DNA of 64,000 nt from Anaerovibrio slackiae (GTDB taxonomy: Bacteria > Bacillota > Negativicutes > Selenomonadales > Selenomonadaceae): the NCBI RefSeq assembly GCF_009695585.1, contig NZ_VUNR01000005.1, positions 107,251 to 171,250 of the forward strand, written 5' to 3'. Position numbers and translations under genes: made by a program. The notes below the pieces were generated by a model. That model ran no database searches and was not told where the DNA came from. It worked only from the letters and a program-made list of their open reading frames with translations. Positions 15,998-25,339 of this stretch are shown one piece after another. Position 1 is the stretch's first letter. Each line of letters starts with the position of its first letter.

Positions 15998-16642
15998 ATG
16001 GCAAGAGGAAATCCAAATCCAAAACCATTAGCTCCAAGGAGGGGCAGTGCGACAAGTCCTCACATGGAAGCTCCAGGCAAGAGCATGATTCAGATATACA
16101 ATCTGACTGGCATGGTAAGGGAAATGAGACTCAAAGGAAAAAGCTATAGAGCCATTGCTGATTACATTAATAGCAATAAGCTCATACCAAATGGCTATGT
16201 CCTTTCTTATAACAGCGTGGTTCGCTGGTGTGCCAATAATGGCCTGGGCGGAACCATAGAAGCAACTTCTGATACTGAGGCCGTCAATACATACAATATC
16301 AATTGCAAGCTGTTAGCCATGTACCGCGAGGCACTTGATGGGTTGCAGCTCAGGCTCGATGAAGCCAATAGCAATCCTGGCGGTACAAAGATTTCTGAGT
16401 ACAACAAGATTGTTGATGGCATAGCCAAGATGGGCTTTCAGATCCAGCAGCTCACAGCGAAAATCGGTGAGATGCAGGAGCAGGTCTATAGATATGAAAC
16501 TGCTTCCAAGGTAATCGAAATCATCATGGCTAAAATAAGTGTCCTGCTTCCTCAAGAGGATTATGAGGAAATCAAGGCCAAGCTGAGGGACGACCCGATT
16601 CTCTGCGAGGCACTGAAGACAATCGCACCGAGCAACGTATGA
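15998..16642 (+). CDS. terS: terminase small subunit candidate
   Basis: 214 residues. N-terminal helix-turn-helix (RLKGKSYRAIADYINSNKL) that would recognise the packaging site, a long central helix-rich region, and a C-terminal oligomerisation-like segment. Position at the head of the late gene cluster fits TerS. The ATG at 15998 has AAAGGAGG upstream. No in-frame TAG. Other DNA-binding phage proteins remain possible. Confidence 0.6.
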   Translation: MARGNPNPKPLAPRRGSATSPHMEAPGKSMIQIYNLTGMVREMRLKGKSYRAIADYINSNKLIPNGYVLSYNSVVRWCANNGLGGTIEATSDTEAVNTYNINCKLLAMYREALDGLQLRLDEANSNPGGTKISEYNKIVDGIAKMGFQIQQLTAKIGEMQEQVYRYETASKVIEIIMAKISVLLPQEDYEEIKAKLRDDPILCEALKTIAPSNV

Positions 16643-16654
16643 GGAGGAATGTGT

Positions 16655-17239
16655 ATGCTATGGTTCATATTTTATCCGATGAACCTGATGCTTTCCATAT
16701 TGTGCTATCTCACAAATTGGTTGGCAGCGCTGTTCGCTGATGAGCGTGGTGAGCTTCATGGCTCATGGCTCTACTGGCAGACATGGGATGATTCATTGGA
16801 TGTGGAGTGGTTCGTGAAGGAAACTGTTCCCAAGATTTTCAGGTACGACTTTGACAAGCACTATGTCAGTACCAGGGAGGCTCCTGAGTACCTCAAGCAC
16901 CTGGGCAGGGATAAAGGCGCTGTCAAATGCATTAATAATGAATTCACATTGAAGGAACGCATCCAGCGGTATTTCTGTCGAGTGCTTTGGCTGTACCGTA
17001 ATAACGGTTATGGCTTTGCCTTCTACTGGTTTGGCAATGGGTGTGTTGGCAACCTGCTTGCAACCAGGAAATTCAAGTATGGTACGCTGGTATACGATAG
17101 GTTCAATCCTATCTGGGGGCCATGGAAGCTGTCTGGCAAGATTGGCTGGTTTGAATTCCTTGCTGGCTGGAAACTTGCCACGGAATCCGGTGCCTTCAAA
17201 TGGGCAATGATAACAGGAAGAATTTTGATTAGAAAGTAA
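16655..17239 (+). CDS. membrane-anchored conserved phage protein (DUF7338-like)
   Basis: 194 residues. The first about 28 residues form a hydrophobic segment (FYPMNLMLSILCYLTNWLAA), followed by a Trp/Tyr-rich domain (WLYWQTWDDSLDVEWFVKE, YGFAFYWFGNG). Such proteins are common next to terminase genes in Bacillota siphophages. I choose ATG 16655, which has GAGGAGG seven bases upstream, over ATG 16649. It is followed by a terminator and the amber tRNA. Role unknown. Confidence 0.6.
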   Translation: MLWFIFYPMNLMLSILCYLTNWLAALFADERGELHGSWLYWQTWDDSLDVEWFVKETVPKIFRYDFDKHYVSTREAPEYLKHLGRDKGAVKCINNEFTLKERIQRYFCRVLWLYRNNGYGFAFYWFGNGCVGNLLATRKFKYGTLVYDRFNPIWGPWKLSGKIGWFEFLAGWKLATESGAFKWAMITGRILIRK

Positions 17240-17263
17240 GCTCTGCAAATGCAGGGCTTTTTC
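17239..17263 (+). terminator. rho-independent terminator before tRNA
   Basis: AGCTCTGC (17239-17246) pairs with GCAGGGCT (17251-17258) over an AAAT loop, followed by TTTTTC. It lies directly between the membrane protein gene and the amber tRNA. Confidence 0.7.
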
Positions 17264-17266
17264 TAT

Positions 17267-17354
17267 GGAGCCATGGCAGAGTGGTTTATTGCAGCGGTCT
17301 CTAAAACCGATGATGTTCACGCATCCGTAGGTTCAAATCCTACTGGCTCCGCCA
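17267..17354 (+). tRNA. amber suppressor tRNA, serine-type, anticodon CUA
   Basis: 88 nt with encoded CCA. Acceptor GGAGCCA pairs with TGGCTCC; discriminator G at 17351. The anticodon loop CTCTAAA (17299-17305) gives anticodon CTA at 17301-17303. A long variable arm (17311-17326) can pair GATG with CATC, making it a class II tRNA; the T stem GTAGG/CCTAC is perfect. The D arm and the GGT/ACC anticodon stem resemble bacterial tRNA-Ser(UGA), and G73 fits serine rather than leucine or tyrosine (A73). SerRS recognises the variable arm, not the anticodon, so serine charging is expected. There is one G-A mismatch at the end of the anticodon stem. It would decode the in-frame UAG codons of the late genes. 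Confidence 0.88.
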
Positions 17355-17515
17355 TAAGAACAATAAGCTGCCATGCATCCCCATTGTCCGGGGAACCGCA
17401 AGCGCAGTACTAAAGCATAAGAGGGCATGTGAGTCATGAATCACGAATGGTAATCCATTCAGAGTATGGGTTGCAAAACGGCTACATGAGGTTCGCCCTT
17501 ACTCATGTATCACAT

Positions 17516-17590
17516 GGTTCGTTAGCTTAGTTGGTAGAGCATCTGACTTTTAATCAGAAGACCTGGGTTCAAATCCTAGACGAGCCACCA
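17516..17590 (+). tRNA. tRNA-Lys (UUU)
   Basis: 75 nt with encoded CCA. Acceptor GGTTCGT/ACGAGCC (one T-G pair), a standard D arm, anticodon stem TCTGA/TCAGA with loop CTTTTAA (anticodon TTT), T arm CTGGG/CCTAG-like with TTCAAAT loop, discriminator A. It lies about 160 bases after the amber tRNA. It would supplement decoding of AAA/AAG, which are frequent in the tail genes. Confidence 0.9.
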
Positions 17591-17614
17591 TAAACATGCA
17601 AAAGGAGAATGACT

Positions 17615-17911
17615 ATGATTAATGCAAATGATTCTGTAAAACTCACTGGTTCTGTTGCCAGCACTGGCACCGGCTCCTTTACCGTGTCCGTAACCGAGTT
17701 TTTCGTTGATGGGGCATGGCACAAGCTGGAAACCCCTCGTGAGCTTGAGATTAACACGAGTGACTACACGAATGACTTTACATCCCTGGAGCTCAAGTAC
17801 ATCAAGGAGAAGGCTGAGGCTGACAGCAAGTCTTCCACGCTCTGCGAAGATGACCTTGAGATTGTGAATTCCATTGTGAAGAAGTTTTCTTCCGCGGCTA
17901 CTGACGCATGA
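17615..17911 (+). CDS. small hypothetical protein
   Basis: 98 residues: an N-terminal beta-rich half (VKLTGSVASTGTGSFTVSVT) and a helical C-terminus. ATG 17615 has AAAGGAG seven bases upstream. It begins 25 bases after tRNA-Lys and overlaps the next small gene (ATGA). No in-frame TAG. No family recognised. Confidence 0.6.
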   Translation: MINANDSVKLTGSVASTGTGSFTVSVTEFFVDGAWHKLETPRELEINTSDYTNDFTSLELKYIKEKAEADSKSSTLCEDDLEIVNSIVKKFSSAATDA

Positions 17912-18036
17912 GCATGGAAGAAAAGAATCGCAGACCTCGCCATGTGAAAAAGGGCAAGGATCTGCGCAGACATGTGAAGGACAGGGATGACTACAGGGCA
18001 GCCAAGAAAGAAATATTTGAGCATAGAGCACGATGA
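17908..18036 (+). CDS. small basic peptide gene
   Basis: 42 residues, very basic (MSMEEKNRRPRHVKKGKDLR...), bridging two genes with ATGA overlaps on both sides, which supports translation. Possibly a nucleic-acid-binding accessory of the HNH protein that follows. Too short for family recognition. Confidence 0.5.
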   Translation: MSMEEKNRRPRHVKKGKDLRRHVKDRDDYRAAKKEIFEHRAR

Positions 18037-18989
18037 ATGACTTGGTTACAACGATAGACGATAGAGAAGCCGTGACATCCAGCCGTGTCGTGGCAACAGC
18101 CTTTGAAAAAAGGCATGACAATGTTTTGCGAGACATAAGGGGTCTCCTCAAAATTGAGGATACCCAAGGAATGTTCTACAAGACTACATATATCAATAAG
18201 CAGAATGGACAGAAGTACACGGAGTACCTCATGAACCGCGATGGGTTTGCCATACTGGTCATGGGGTTCACGGGAGCTAAAGCCCTTGAGTGGAAAATGA
18301 AATTCCTGAATCAGTTCAACGCCATGGAATCCGTCATCAGACAGCACGGTCTCGAAGGGAAGGTGCAGAAGTCTCTTGATGCCATATCTGACCTGCGAAA
18401 GCAATTGAAGGACTCAGGCATACTGAGGGAGTACATAGCTCCCCATCATTTCTTTGACCACCTGGCAGCTCGATGGAAGGAAGCAACGCACCGTGAGCGC
18501 ATAAGGGACTTCTATGATGATATTGGTTCTTACGCTGGCGTGAATGTTCCTTATAGCAACATGATAAACATTACAGTCAAGGATTGGCTGTTGAATCATG
18601 TTGGACTCAGTACCATTGAGGAGCTTGTGATTGGGCTGGAAACACATACGATTACATATTCTAACCGAGGCAAGCCAGTGTCAAAGCATGGTGTCTTCGG
18701 GAACAAAACTGAATGGACAAAGATTGTTAATGAGTTCGGCGGTCGATGTGCTTATTGCGGAGCTGAGGGAACGCCATTGATTGCCGAACATATCATTTCA
18801 CAATCCGCGCTGTCCAAAGACCACCCTGAGAAAGTTGACTTGATAGGAAACATTATTCCTGCCTGTCAGCAATGCAACCGATAGAAATACACGACCGACT
18901 TTGAGAAATGGTTCCCAAAGCAGCCATTCTACTCAAAGGCACGGCACAAGAAGATAATAGAACACATGGAGAAGTATGAGGTGAAGTGA
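18033..18989 (+). CDS. Rha-domain / HNH endonuclease fusion (one in-frame TAG)
   Basis: 318 residues when TAG at 18882-18884 is read. Residues 1-110 are a Rha (pRha) regulatory domain (TSSRVVATAFEKRHDNVLRD; YLMNRDGFAILVMGFTGAKA). The C-terminus is an HNH nuclease: CAYCGAEGTPLIAEHIISQS, then NIIPACQQCNR followed by TAG and KY. HNH proteins normally have CN-x-S-K here, so TAG sits where serine is expected. HNH enzymes beside terL assist genome cleavage in many siphophages; a Rha domain fused to one is unusual. Stopping at TAG would remove the last 35 residues. Confidence 0.75.
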
Positions 18990-18990
18990 A

Positions 18991-20613
18991 TTGGCAGAGA
19001 ACATCATGAGAGAAATCTTTGGCAACAAGCTTCGCAGGGATGCAGAAGTCGGCTCCATGAAAGACAAGTGCGCCCATGACTTCAAGCTGTTCTGCGAGTA
19101 TTATCTGGCGGATAGCTTTGGATAGCCCTGGAGCCACAAGTTCCATGACTGGCTGATTGACAAGCTGGTGAGCATAACCTTTGACCATAGGGATGATGAA
19201 ACGAGAACAGTGGTAGCATCGCCTCGTGGTCATGCAAAGTCAACACTCATATCCTTTGGGTATGTACTTTGGCTGATAGTGTATAACTACAAGAAGTTCA
19301 TCGTTATTGTCTCGGCTACTGGCACGGTATCAAAGCAGTTCCTACTGAATATCAGGACAGCCCTTGAGACAAACCAGCGATTGCGACAGGATTTCGGTGA
19401 CCTAACCAGCGATGACCTATGGAATAACACGGAGCTTCTTACGCAGAACAAAGTGTTTGTCACTGGTCGTTCGGCAGGACAGCAGATGCGAGGACTGAAC
19501 TTTAATGGAACACGACCGGACATCGTTATCCTTGATGACTTGGAAACTCCTGAGCAGGTGGCAAGTCCTGCGCAAACACGTGACCTTGAGAAATGGTTTA
19601 ACTCAGATGTTCTTCCTATGGGCAGCATCAGTGCTGACTTCATTTACATTGGCACAGTGCTTTCATATGAAAGCCTTTTGTACCACATGCTGACCAATGC
19701 TGGCTACAGCTCATGGACACGCAAGAGGTTTCAGGCGGTAATTGAATTTTCCAGGAGCCCATTGTGGGACGAATGGGAAACCATCATTACAGACCTGGAG
19801 CGTGGCGACCATGCGTATGACGATGCGGTGGCATTTTACAATGAGCACAAGGAAGAAATGCTTGAGGGCACGGAAGTCCTCTGGCCAGACCAGCGACCTG
19901 ATATGTACAGGTATCTCATGGAACGCAGGATAGCCGATGAGGAAAGCTTTGCCAGCGAGTACATGAATGACCCACAGACCGAGAACACAAGAGTCTTTAA
20001 GACCAAGTGGCTTGAGGATAACTATTATGTCGATGCGCCTGACATTCGGGAGATGTGCATTGCCATTGACCCGGCGGTATCAGCGAAGCGCAAGAATGAC
20101 TATAGTGCCATTGTTGCTGTGGGGCGTGGCATGGATAACTACTTCTATGTACTGGAAGCCGATGTACAGAAGCGCACCCCTGATAAGATTATTGAAGATG
20201 CCAAGGAGATAATCGCTAGGTACTACAAGTACAAGCCTAGCATTGTCGTGGAGACCAATCAGATGCAAGCATTCTTTAGCAGTACCTTGAAGCGAGATAT
20301 GGTTAATGCTGGAATATACCTTGACTGGATAGAAGTCTATCGTAAGTCAGGGGACAGCAAGAGCAGTCGTATAGAGAGTCTGGTACCGCACATAAAGAAT
20401 GGTTACATAAAATTCAAGGCAAGTCAGAAGATATTGCTTTCACAGCTAAGGAATTATCCAAAGGGACATGATGATGCTCCCGACTGCTTGGAGTCAGCGT
20501 TGGCTCCGATGCTGAGTACAAACAAAACATCGTTTGGCTTCAGTAGTGCAGGGGCATCTCCGAAGCACGGTGGAACTTTTGACTTCCTCAAGAAAGCGAT
20601 AGGAATGAGGTGA
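18991..20613 (+). CDS. terL: terminase large subunit (one in-frame TAG)
   Basis: 540 residues. Walker A-like ASPRGHAKST near residue 78, Walker B IVILDDLE near residue 182, and a C-terminal RNase H-like nuclease with DPAVSAKRKNDYSAIV, VVETNQ and DDAPDCLE. It is the ATP-driven motor and nuclease that packages DNA into proheads. TTG 18991 with GAGGTG upstream is the likely start; ATG 19006 is an alternative. TAG at 19123-19125 (codon 45) precedes the ATPase, so without amber decoding no working terminase is made from these starts. It abuts the HNH gene by one base. Confidence 0.9.
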
Positions 20614-20617
20614 GAAA

Positions 20618-21910
20618 TTGTTTAACAGTGTAAGAAAGTATTTGGCAAGTGTAATCACGCCACCGTTGATGAAACTGCTTCCAACGGACAGGTATGGGAC
20701 ACGGCTGCCACAGAATGTCAAAACGAAATCTGTTTTGCCAAAGAACCCTACCGTGAGGCAGCTACGGAATTTCTCACGAGAGCCTATTGTGCGCAAGGCA
20801 ATCATGATTGTACAGGATGCCCTTGCCAGACAGGATTACCGCATTGATGTAATCGGTGGGCGAGGGAAATGCACAAGGCAGATTGCAGTGCTAAAGAATA
20901 TCATCGAACATCCAAACGTGATTGACAGTAAAGACTCGTTCATCAAGAGAATACTTGATGATGCGCTGGTACTCGATGCCATGACTGTGGAAATCGCGAG
21001 GTCAGAGGATGCGAGCCATCCATTGTTCCTTTATCCGATTGATGGGAGCACCATTCAGCATCTAACTCCGTGTTGCTATTCAGATCCGGATGCTGCAAGG
21101 TATTGCCAGCAGCAAGCGGATGGTATGAAATACTTTACAGCCAAGGAGGTTGCGTATCTTCAGCGTGAGTATTTCACTTATCAGCCTTATGGACTGAGCC
21201 CTGTCATGACCGCCTACAGGTACATTGATTACTATCTGTCAGCAGTTGACCAGAGCAATTCCAAAGCCACAAACGGCACAGCGGATTATCTGATTGACCT
21301 GAAGGATGTGTCCAATGATGAGCGTGAGAGATTCATCCAGTATTTCAATGAAGAAATTGAAGGTACTGGCAAGATACCGATTATCAACGGTACAGAAATT
21401 GAAACCAAGCAGATACGGTCGAGCTTCGGTGAATCCAGTTATCTCAACTGGCAGGACAAGCTGACTGCGATTATCGGTGTGGCTTTTGGACTGCCACCTG
21501 AAAAACTTGGGTTGATGATTGCTAATGACAGAAGCACCGGTGAAGACCAGGAGAATACAGTGATGCAGGAATTGATTAAGCCTTATGCTTCCATGTATGA
21601 GGACTTGATTAACACGTATGTCATTGGCGCACTTGGCTGGGGAGGCATCCTTAAATTCCGATTGGTATACGAGGAATCCGAACAGCAGAAGACCATAAAG
21701 TCCAAACGATTGATTGATGAATACTATCGCGGTGCCATTACTGAGAACGAGTTCCGTGACAATATGGGCTATCCTCAGAGCGACAGTCCTTATGCTTCCT
21801 TGACCTATCCGGAGAAAACCGTGAAGATTAATGTGGACAACGGATTAGCTGGGGGATTCAATGGGGTTGGCAATGTAAAAGACACCAGCGATACCAAAAA
21901 GGATACATGA
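20618..21910 (+). CDS. portal protein
   Basis: 430 residues, HK97/SPP1-type portal. Features: YFTYQPYGLSPVMTAYRYID (conserved P-x-G-x-S-P segment), the KIPIINGTEIE strand, the GLPPEKLGL loop and the C-terminal YYRGAITENEFRDNMGYP typical of HK97 portals. It forms the dodecameric ring through which DNA passes. The TTG start 20618 follows GAGGTGAG. No TAG codons. Confidence 0.85.
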   Translation: MFNSVRKYLASVITPPLMKLLPTDRYGTRLPQNVKTKSVLPKNPTVRQLRNFSREPIVRKAIMIVQDALARQDYRIDVIGGRGKCTRQIAVLKNIIEHPNVIDSKDSFIKRILDDALVLDAMTVEIARSEDASHPLFLYPIDGSTIQHLTPCCYSDPDAARYCQQQADGMKYFTAKEVAYLQREYFTYQPYGLSPVMTAYRYIDYYLSAVDQSNSKATNGTADYLIDLKDVSNDERERFIQYFNEEIEGTGKIPIINGTEIETKQIRSSFGESSYLNWQDKLTAIIGVAFGLPPEKLGLMIANDRSTGEDQENTVMQELIKPYASMYEDLINTYVIGALGWGGILKFRLVYEESEQQKTIKSKRLIDEYYRGAITENEFRDNMGYPQSDSPYASLTYPEKTVKINVDNGLAGGFNGVGNVKDTSDTKKDT

Positions 21911-21925
21911 AAGGTGGTGAGATAA

Positions 21926-22945
21926 ATGGAGAAAATCAAGGCATCACTTAGTAATGTAACCCTATCCAAAGAAAAGAACCTGATGATTATCAATGGATGC
22001 ATCGCCAAAATCGGTGAGCCAAGCACTGGCGCGCCGTGCGGTTCAGGTGGCTACAACGTATGCTTCACACAGGAATCTGTTGATGCATGTGGTAAGAGCT
22101 TCGTTGGTATGCCTGTCAACTGCGTGCTCCCTGCTGGCATATGGGGCGATGGTGCTGACGAATGTTACGCGCCAGAGGAAGTCCTGTCCGGGCATGGAGA
22201 TACCATCATTGGCTTTGTTCGCAAATGCAAAGCACAGGATGACAACATCATGGCAGAGATTGTCATGTGGAAAGAAAAGTACCCGTGGCTGGCAGAGCTT
22301 ACCGTCAATACGATGGACTCATTAGGTTTTAGCGTTGAGATGTACCCGACCAAGGTACACAACGATGACAAGAATAATATCCAATACATTGATGAATTTG
22401 AGGGCGTTGGCTGTGCAATGCTATGGAGCAATGTGGCAGCGTTTTCCCAGACGTTCATCGATAAGATTGCAGCGATGAGGAGTGATAATAATATGGATGA
22501 AAAGATGAAGAATGAGATTGCGGAGCAGGTAAAGGCTTCCGTAGCAGAGACCGCAGAACAGATTCGGGTTTCCCTTGAGGAGACTGTTAATGGCTTGGTA
22601 GAATCTGTGGCTGCCATTAGCGAGACTGTGAATAACCTGACGAAAGCACAGGCTGAACCAGAGGAGCCGGAGGTACCAGCTGATGAGCCGGAGGAACCGG
22701 TGAAGGCTTCCGATGAGACTGAGCAGACTATTGCTGACCTGAAGGCTACCGTTGAGGCACTGAAGGCTTCCATCGAAAAGCCAAGCATCCCTGAGCCAAA
22801 GGCTGGTCAGAAGGCACAGGCAAATCCTAACCTGGATGCACCGAGCGACAAGGCTGAGAGGATTAAACAGATTAATGCATCTTCCATGTCAGCCATGGAG
22901 AAGCTGCGTGCCATTGCCCGTCTGAACATTAAGAAAGAAGGTTGA
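21926..22945 (+). CDS. prohead protease with scaffold-like C-terminus
   Basis: 339 residues. N-terminal about 185 residues: prohead serine protease-like domain of the XkdF/S78 type (SGHGDTIIGFVRKC, LGFSVEMYPTKVHND). C-terminal about 150 residues: coiled coil with a Pro/Glu-rich linker, as in scaffold proteins. It probably matures the capsid and guides assembly. Start ATG 21926 with GGTGAG upstream. It directly precedes the capsid gene. Catalytic residues could not be assigned with certainty. Confidence 0.65.
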   Translation: MEKIKASLSNVTLSKEKNLMIINGCIAKIGEPSTGAPCGSGGYNVCFTQESVDACGKSFVGMPVNCVLPAGIWGDGADECYAPEEVLSGHGDTIIGFVRKCKAQDDNIMAEIVMWKEKYPWLAELTVNTMDSLGFSVEMYPTKVHNDDKNNIQYIDEFEGVGCAMLWSNVAAFSQTFIDKIAAMRSDNNMDEKMKNEIAEQVKASVAETAEQIRVSLEETVNGLVESVAAISETVNNLTKAQAEPEEPEVPADEPEEPVKASDETEQTIADLKATVEALKASIEKPSIPEPKAGQKAQANPNLDAPSDKAERIKQINASSMSAMEKLRAIARLNIKKEG

Positions 22946-22951
22946 TAAACT

Positions 22952-23977
22952 ATGTACAATAGAAAGCTTTATAGAGCATCTGAGAGCCCGATTAACTACG
23001 TAAACCAGGGGCACGTAATGATTATTGGTGATTACGACCACGTGCTGAAGGATTACCTGAAGCGTGATTTTGCGATTGACTTCAAGGTGAACCATGTCCA
23101 GGCACTTGGCTATCCGCATGTATGGAATGAGCAGAAGGCAATTCCTGAGAATACTAAGGCCGTTGACCCGCGCGCTGGCTTTGGCACTAAGGAGACCCCT
23201 TCTTATCGTCCGACTACCCTGAACGCCAACTACGACCGTGATAACTGGAAGCAGGCATTTGCCCGTTGCTATATCACTGGTATCCGTTATGACTTCTTCG
23301 ACAAGAAGTTGGAGGAGACCTATGGCGTTATGGAAGACCTGATTGCGAAGGACTACAACGATATGTTCGTTGACTTCTCCCGTAAGACTGCAAATGATTT
23401 TTGGAATGGCACTGGCACCCTCGCTGGTACCACTGAGAACGACCTTGTGTACTGCGGTGTACTGAGCCAGATTACTGACAAGACTGCCATCGTTTCCGGC
23501 GCAAACATTGCAGATGCCCTGACCACCAAGATTACTTCCTTGATGACTCGCCTGGATTACACCAACTACCCTGATGTTATCTGCATGAACCCTGCAACCT
23601 ATGACATCATCATGAAGCAGGAGCAGAACAGGGACATCTATTCCAAGCCGGTTGACATGGAGATTATCCCTGGTATTTCCGTGCCAGCGTTCTACACTCC
23701 GATGGGCAAGCTGCCAATCGTATTGACTCCGTTCATCAAGCCGGTTACCGGTAGTGGCAAGACCACTCACTCCATTGTTGCTCTGAACACTTCCATGATT
23801 GATAAGCTGTACATGTTCAATGATGGTCCTCAGACCTACGAGATTGCCAACCCTGACAATCCGCTGGCCAATGACCGTCTGCTGACTGACAAGTTTGTCA
23901 TGGACTTTGCGAACTACATTGTTCACGGCGCACACACCGGTGCACACTTCATCATGACCTATGAGGTAACTGCATAA
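22952..23977 (+). CDS. major capsid protein
   Basis: 341 residues, HK97-fold type by position and composition, between the protease/scaffold gene and the connector genes. Strongly biased, optimised codons and no TAG indicate high expression independent of amber decoding. Segments such as DVICMNPATYDIIMKQEQNR match the P-domain of capsid proteins in this class. It is followed by a hairpin that may terminate or process the transcript. ATG 22952 with GAAGGTTG upstream. Confidence 0.8.
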   Translation: MYNRKLYRASESPINYVNQGHVMIIGDYDHVLKDYLKRDFAIDFKVNHVQALGYPHVWNEQKAIPENTKAVDPRAGFGTKETPSYRPTTLNANYDRDNWKQAFARCYITGIRYDFFDKKLEETYGVMEDLIAKDYNDMFVDFSRKTANDFWNGTGTLAGTTENDLVYCGVLSQITDKTAIVSGANIADALTTKITSLMTRLDYTNYPDVICMNPATYDIIMKQEQNRDIYSKPVDMEIIPGISVPAFYTPMGKLPIVLTPFIKPVTGSGKTTHSIVALNTSMIDKLYMFNDGPQTYEIANPDNPLANDRLLTDKFVMDFANYIVHGAHTGAHFIMTYEVTA

Positions 23978-23978
23978 G

Positions 23979-24008
23979 CAGGGGGCTACTAAGCCTCCTG
24001 TTTATCTT
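23979..24008 (+). terminator. hairpin after capsid gene, probable terminator
   Basis: CAGGGGGCT (23979-23987) pairs with AGCCTCCTG (23992-24000) over an ACTA loop, followed by TTTATCTT. A weak U tract suggests partial termination or 3'-end protection of the capsid message. Confidence 0.6.
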
Positions 24009-24024
24009 ATGAAGGAGAATTGAT

Positions 24025-24210
24025 ATGGCAAGAACTACTAAGGCAACCACTAAGGTTGCAGAAAAGGAAAACATCGTTACTCAGGAGTATGAACTGCTTG
24101 AGCAGTACAAGGACTTCACGCACATCATGGTGAATGGTACACTTGTCCCTGTCCATGGTGGCAAGGTTATCCTGGGTAATCCTGATATGGCAAAAGGATT
24201 ATTGAAATGA
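24025..24210 (+). CDS. small head-tail region protein
   Basis: 61 residues, basic N-terminus (MARTTKATTKVAEKENIV), then a small beta domain with HIMVNGTLVPVHGGKVIL. Proteins of this size and place (after the capsid, before the connector) are often head decoration or head-tail joining factors; not proven. ATG 24025 follows GAAGGAG; ATGA overlap with the next gene. Confidence 0.6.
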   Translation: MARTTKATTKVAEKENIVTQEYELLEQYKDFTHIMVNGTLVPVHGGKVILGNPDMAKGLLK

Positions 24211-24767
24211 GTTACATAAAGGAAAGCGAGATACCAATCTACTGCGGTCTTGTCCGTGGCGTGACCATGGAGCATGTGGAAGCAGCGACAACTTTGATTG
24301 ATGCGTACAAAGGTACTAGCTTTCTCCCGGTTCAGCATGTGGAGCGTGTGGAGCTGAAGCAACGCCGTGGGGAATACCGTGGCAAGCTTAATCATTTCCC
24401 TCGCATCTGCATTGATAAAATCACAGCCAAGGCTCGCAGTATTTTCGGTGAACAGAAATTGGAACTCCCGGTGGATTGCATCGACTTTGACGATGACCTT
24501 TCGTTGTACTTCACGTTTACCATGCCTCGTGAGCTGATGTTCAGGCAGGTTCCATAGAACATAAACATTGTTTATCACAGTGGCTACAATGTAATCCCTG
24601 AACAGCTCAAGAGGGCGTGTGGCATCCTTGCTTGCAATATCAAGCAGATGGGCGGTGTCATGCGGTGGAAGCAACGTGATGACTACGACATAAAGGTTAC
24701 TCTGTCAGACGAAGGCGTGTTCACAGAAGAAATAAAGGTTATGCTTAGAGGAGTTGAGATACGATGA
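24207..24767 (+). CDS. head-tail connector/adaptor-like protein (one in-frame TAG)
   Basis: 186 residues across TAG 24555-24557. The C-terminal part, NINIVYHSGYNVIPEQLKRA followed by CGILACNIKQMGG, matches the adaptor family (V-x-Y-x-x-G-Y-x-x-I-P-x-x-L-K-x-A). The TAG follows FRQVP and precedes this signature, so termination there would lose the diagnostic half. ATGA overlaps on both sides show operon translation. Confidence 0.65.
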
Positions 24768-25339
24768 GCAGTGTACTTGAATTTTACTCAGATAGACTTG
24801 AGCGATTACAGTGTGAGCGTGGCTTCATCGAGGAAGGGCTCATGCTGCGCAGAGGTAAAACTCAGAACCCATACACAATCTCTGACCACAAGAACGTCAT
24901 TGTTCCTCTTGGGACGAAGATTGCAAATGGCGACCTCATAAAACGCATCGACCATGAGTTGCAAGACCAGTTTATCATCGTTGCAAAGCAGATTGGAGCT
25001 GACTGCGTATCCATGCAGGGCAAGCGTATCAATTCCTTTATTGATATTTACCAGATTAGCAACAAGCTGGATGACCATCATCGCAAGGTTGGCTTGAAGG
25101 AAGAGCTTGTTCTCAAGAATGTTCCTTCGTACTGCGAAGACCAATCAGCATACAATCAGTTCTATGATGCCGGTTATCTTCCAAAGGTTGTAAAGAAATT
25201 CTTTGTGCAGCCTGACGACAGAATAAAGGATATGCAGCGCATCAAGAGTGAAGATGGTGTATTCCAAATTGACGGTATCACCAAAGAAAAATACCGTGAT
25301 GTTTGGGTAATACAGGTTTCGGAGGATGCCAGGAAATGA
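24764..25339 (+). CDS. head-closure region hypothetical protein
   Basis: 191 residues, mixed alpha/beta, ending in a strand-rich domain (YRDVWVIQVSEDARK). Its place between the connector and the gp10-like gene suggests a head-closure or neck protein, but no family is recognised. ATGA overlaps both neighbours. No TAG codons. Confidence 0.55.
   Translation: MSSVLEFYSDRLERLQCERGFIEEGLMLRRGKTQNPYTISDHKNVIVPLGTKIANGDLIKRIDHELQDQFIIVAKQIGADCVSMQGKRINSFIDIYQISNKLDDHHRKVGLKEELVLKNVPSYCEDQSAYNQFYDAGYLPKVVKKFFVQPDDRIKDMQRIKSEDGVFQIDGITKEKYRDVWVIQVSEDARK

Noticed and set aside
17355..17515. A third tRNA between the amber tRNA and tRNA-Lys
   Set aside because: Several small hairpins occur (TACATGAG/CTCATGTA, GAAT/ATTC), but no acceptor-D-anticodon-T set could be assembled.
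22952..23977. Rightmost minus-strand open frames across capsid and protease genes
   Set aside because: They are complementary shadows of strongly biased coding sequence and lack ribosome sites.
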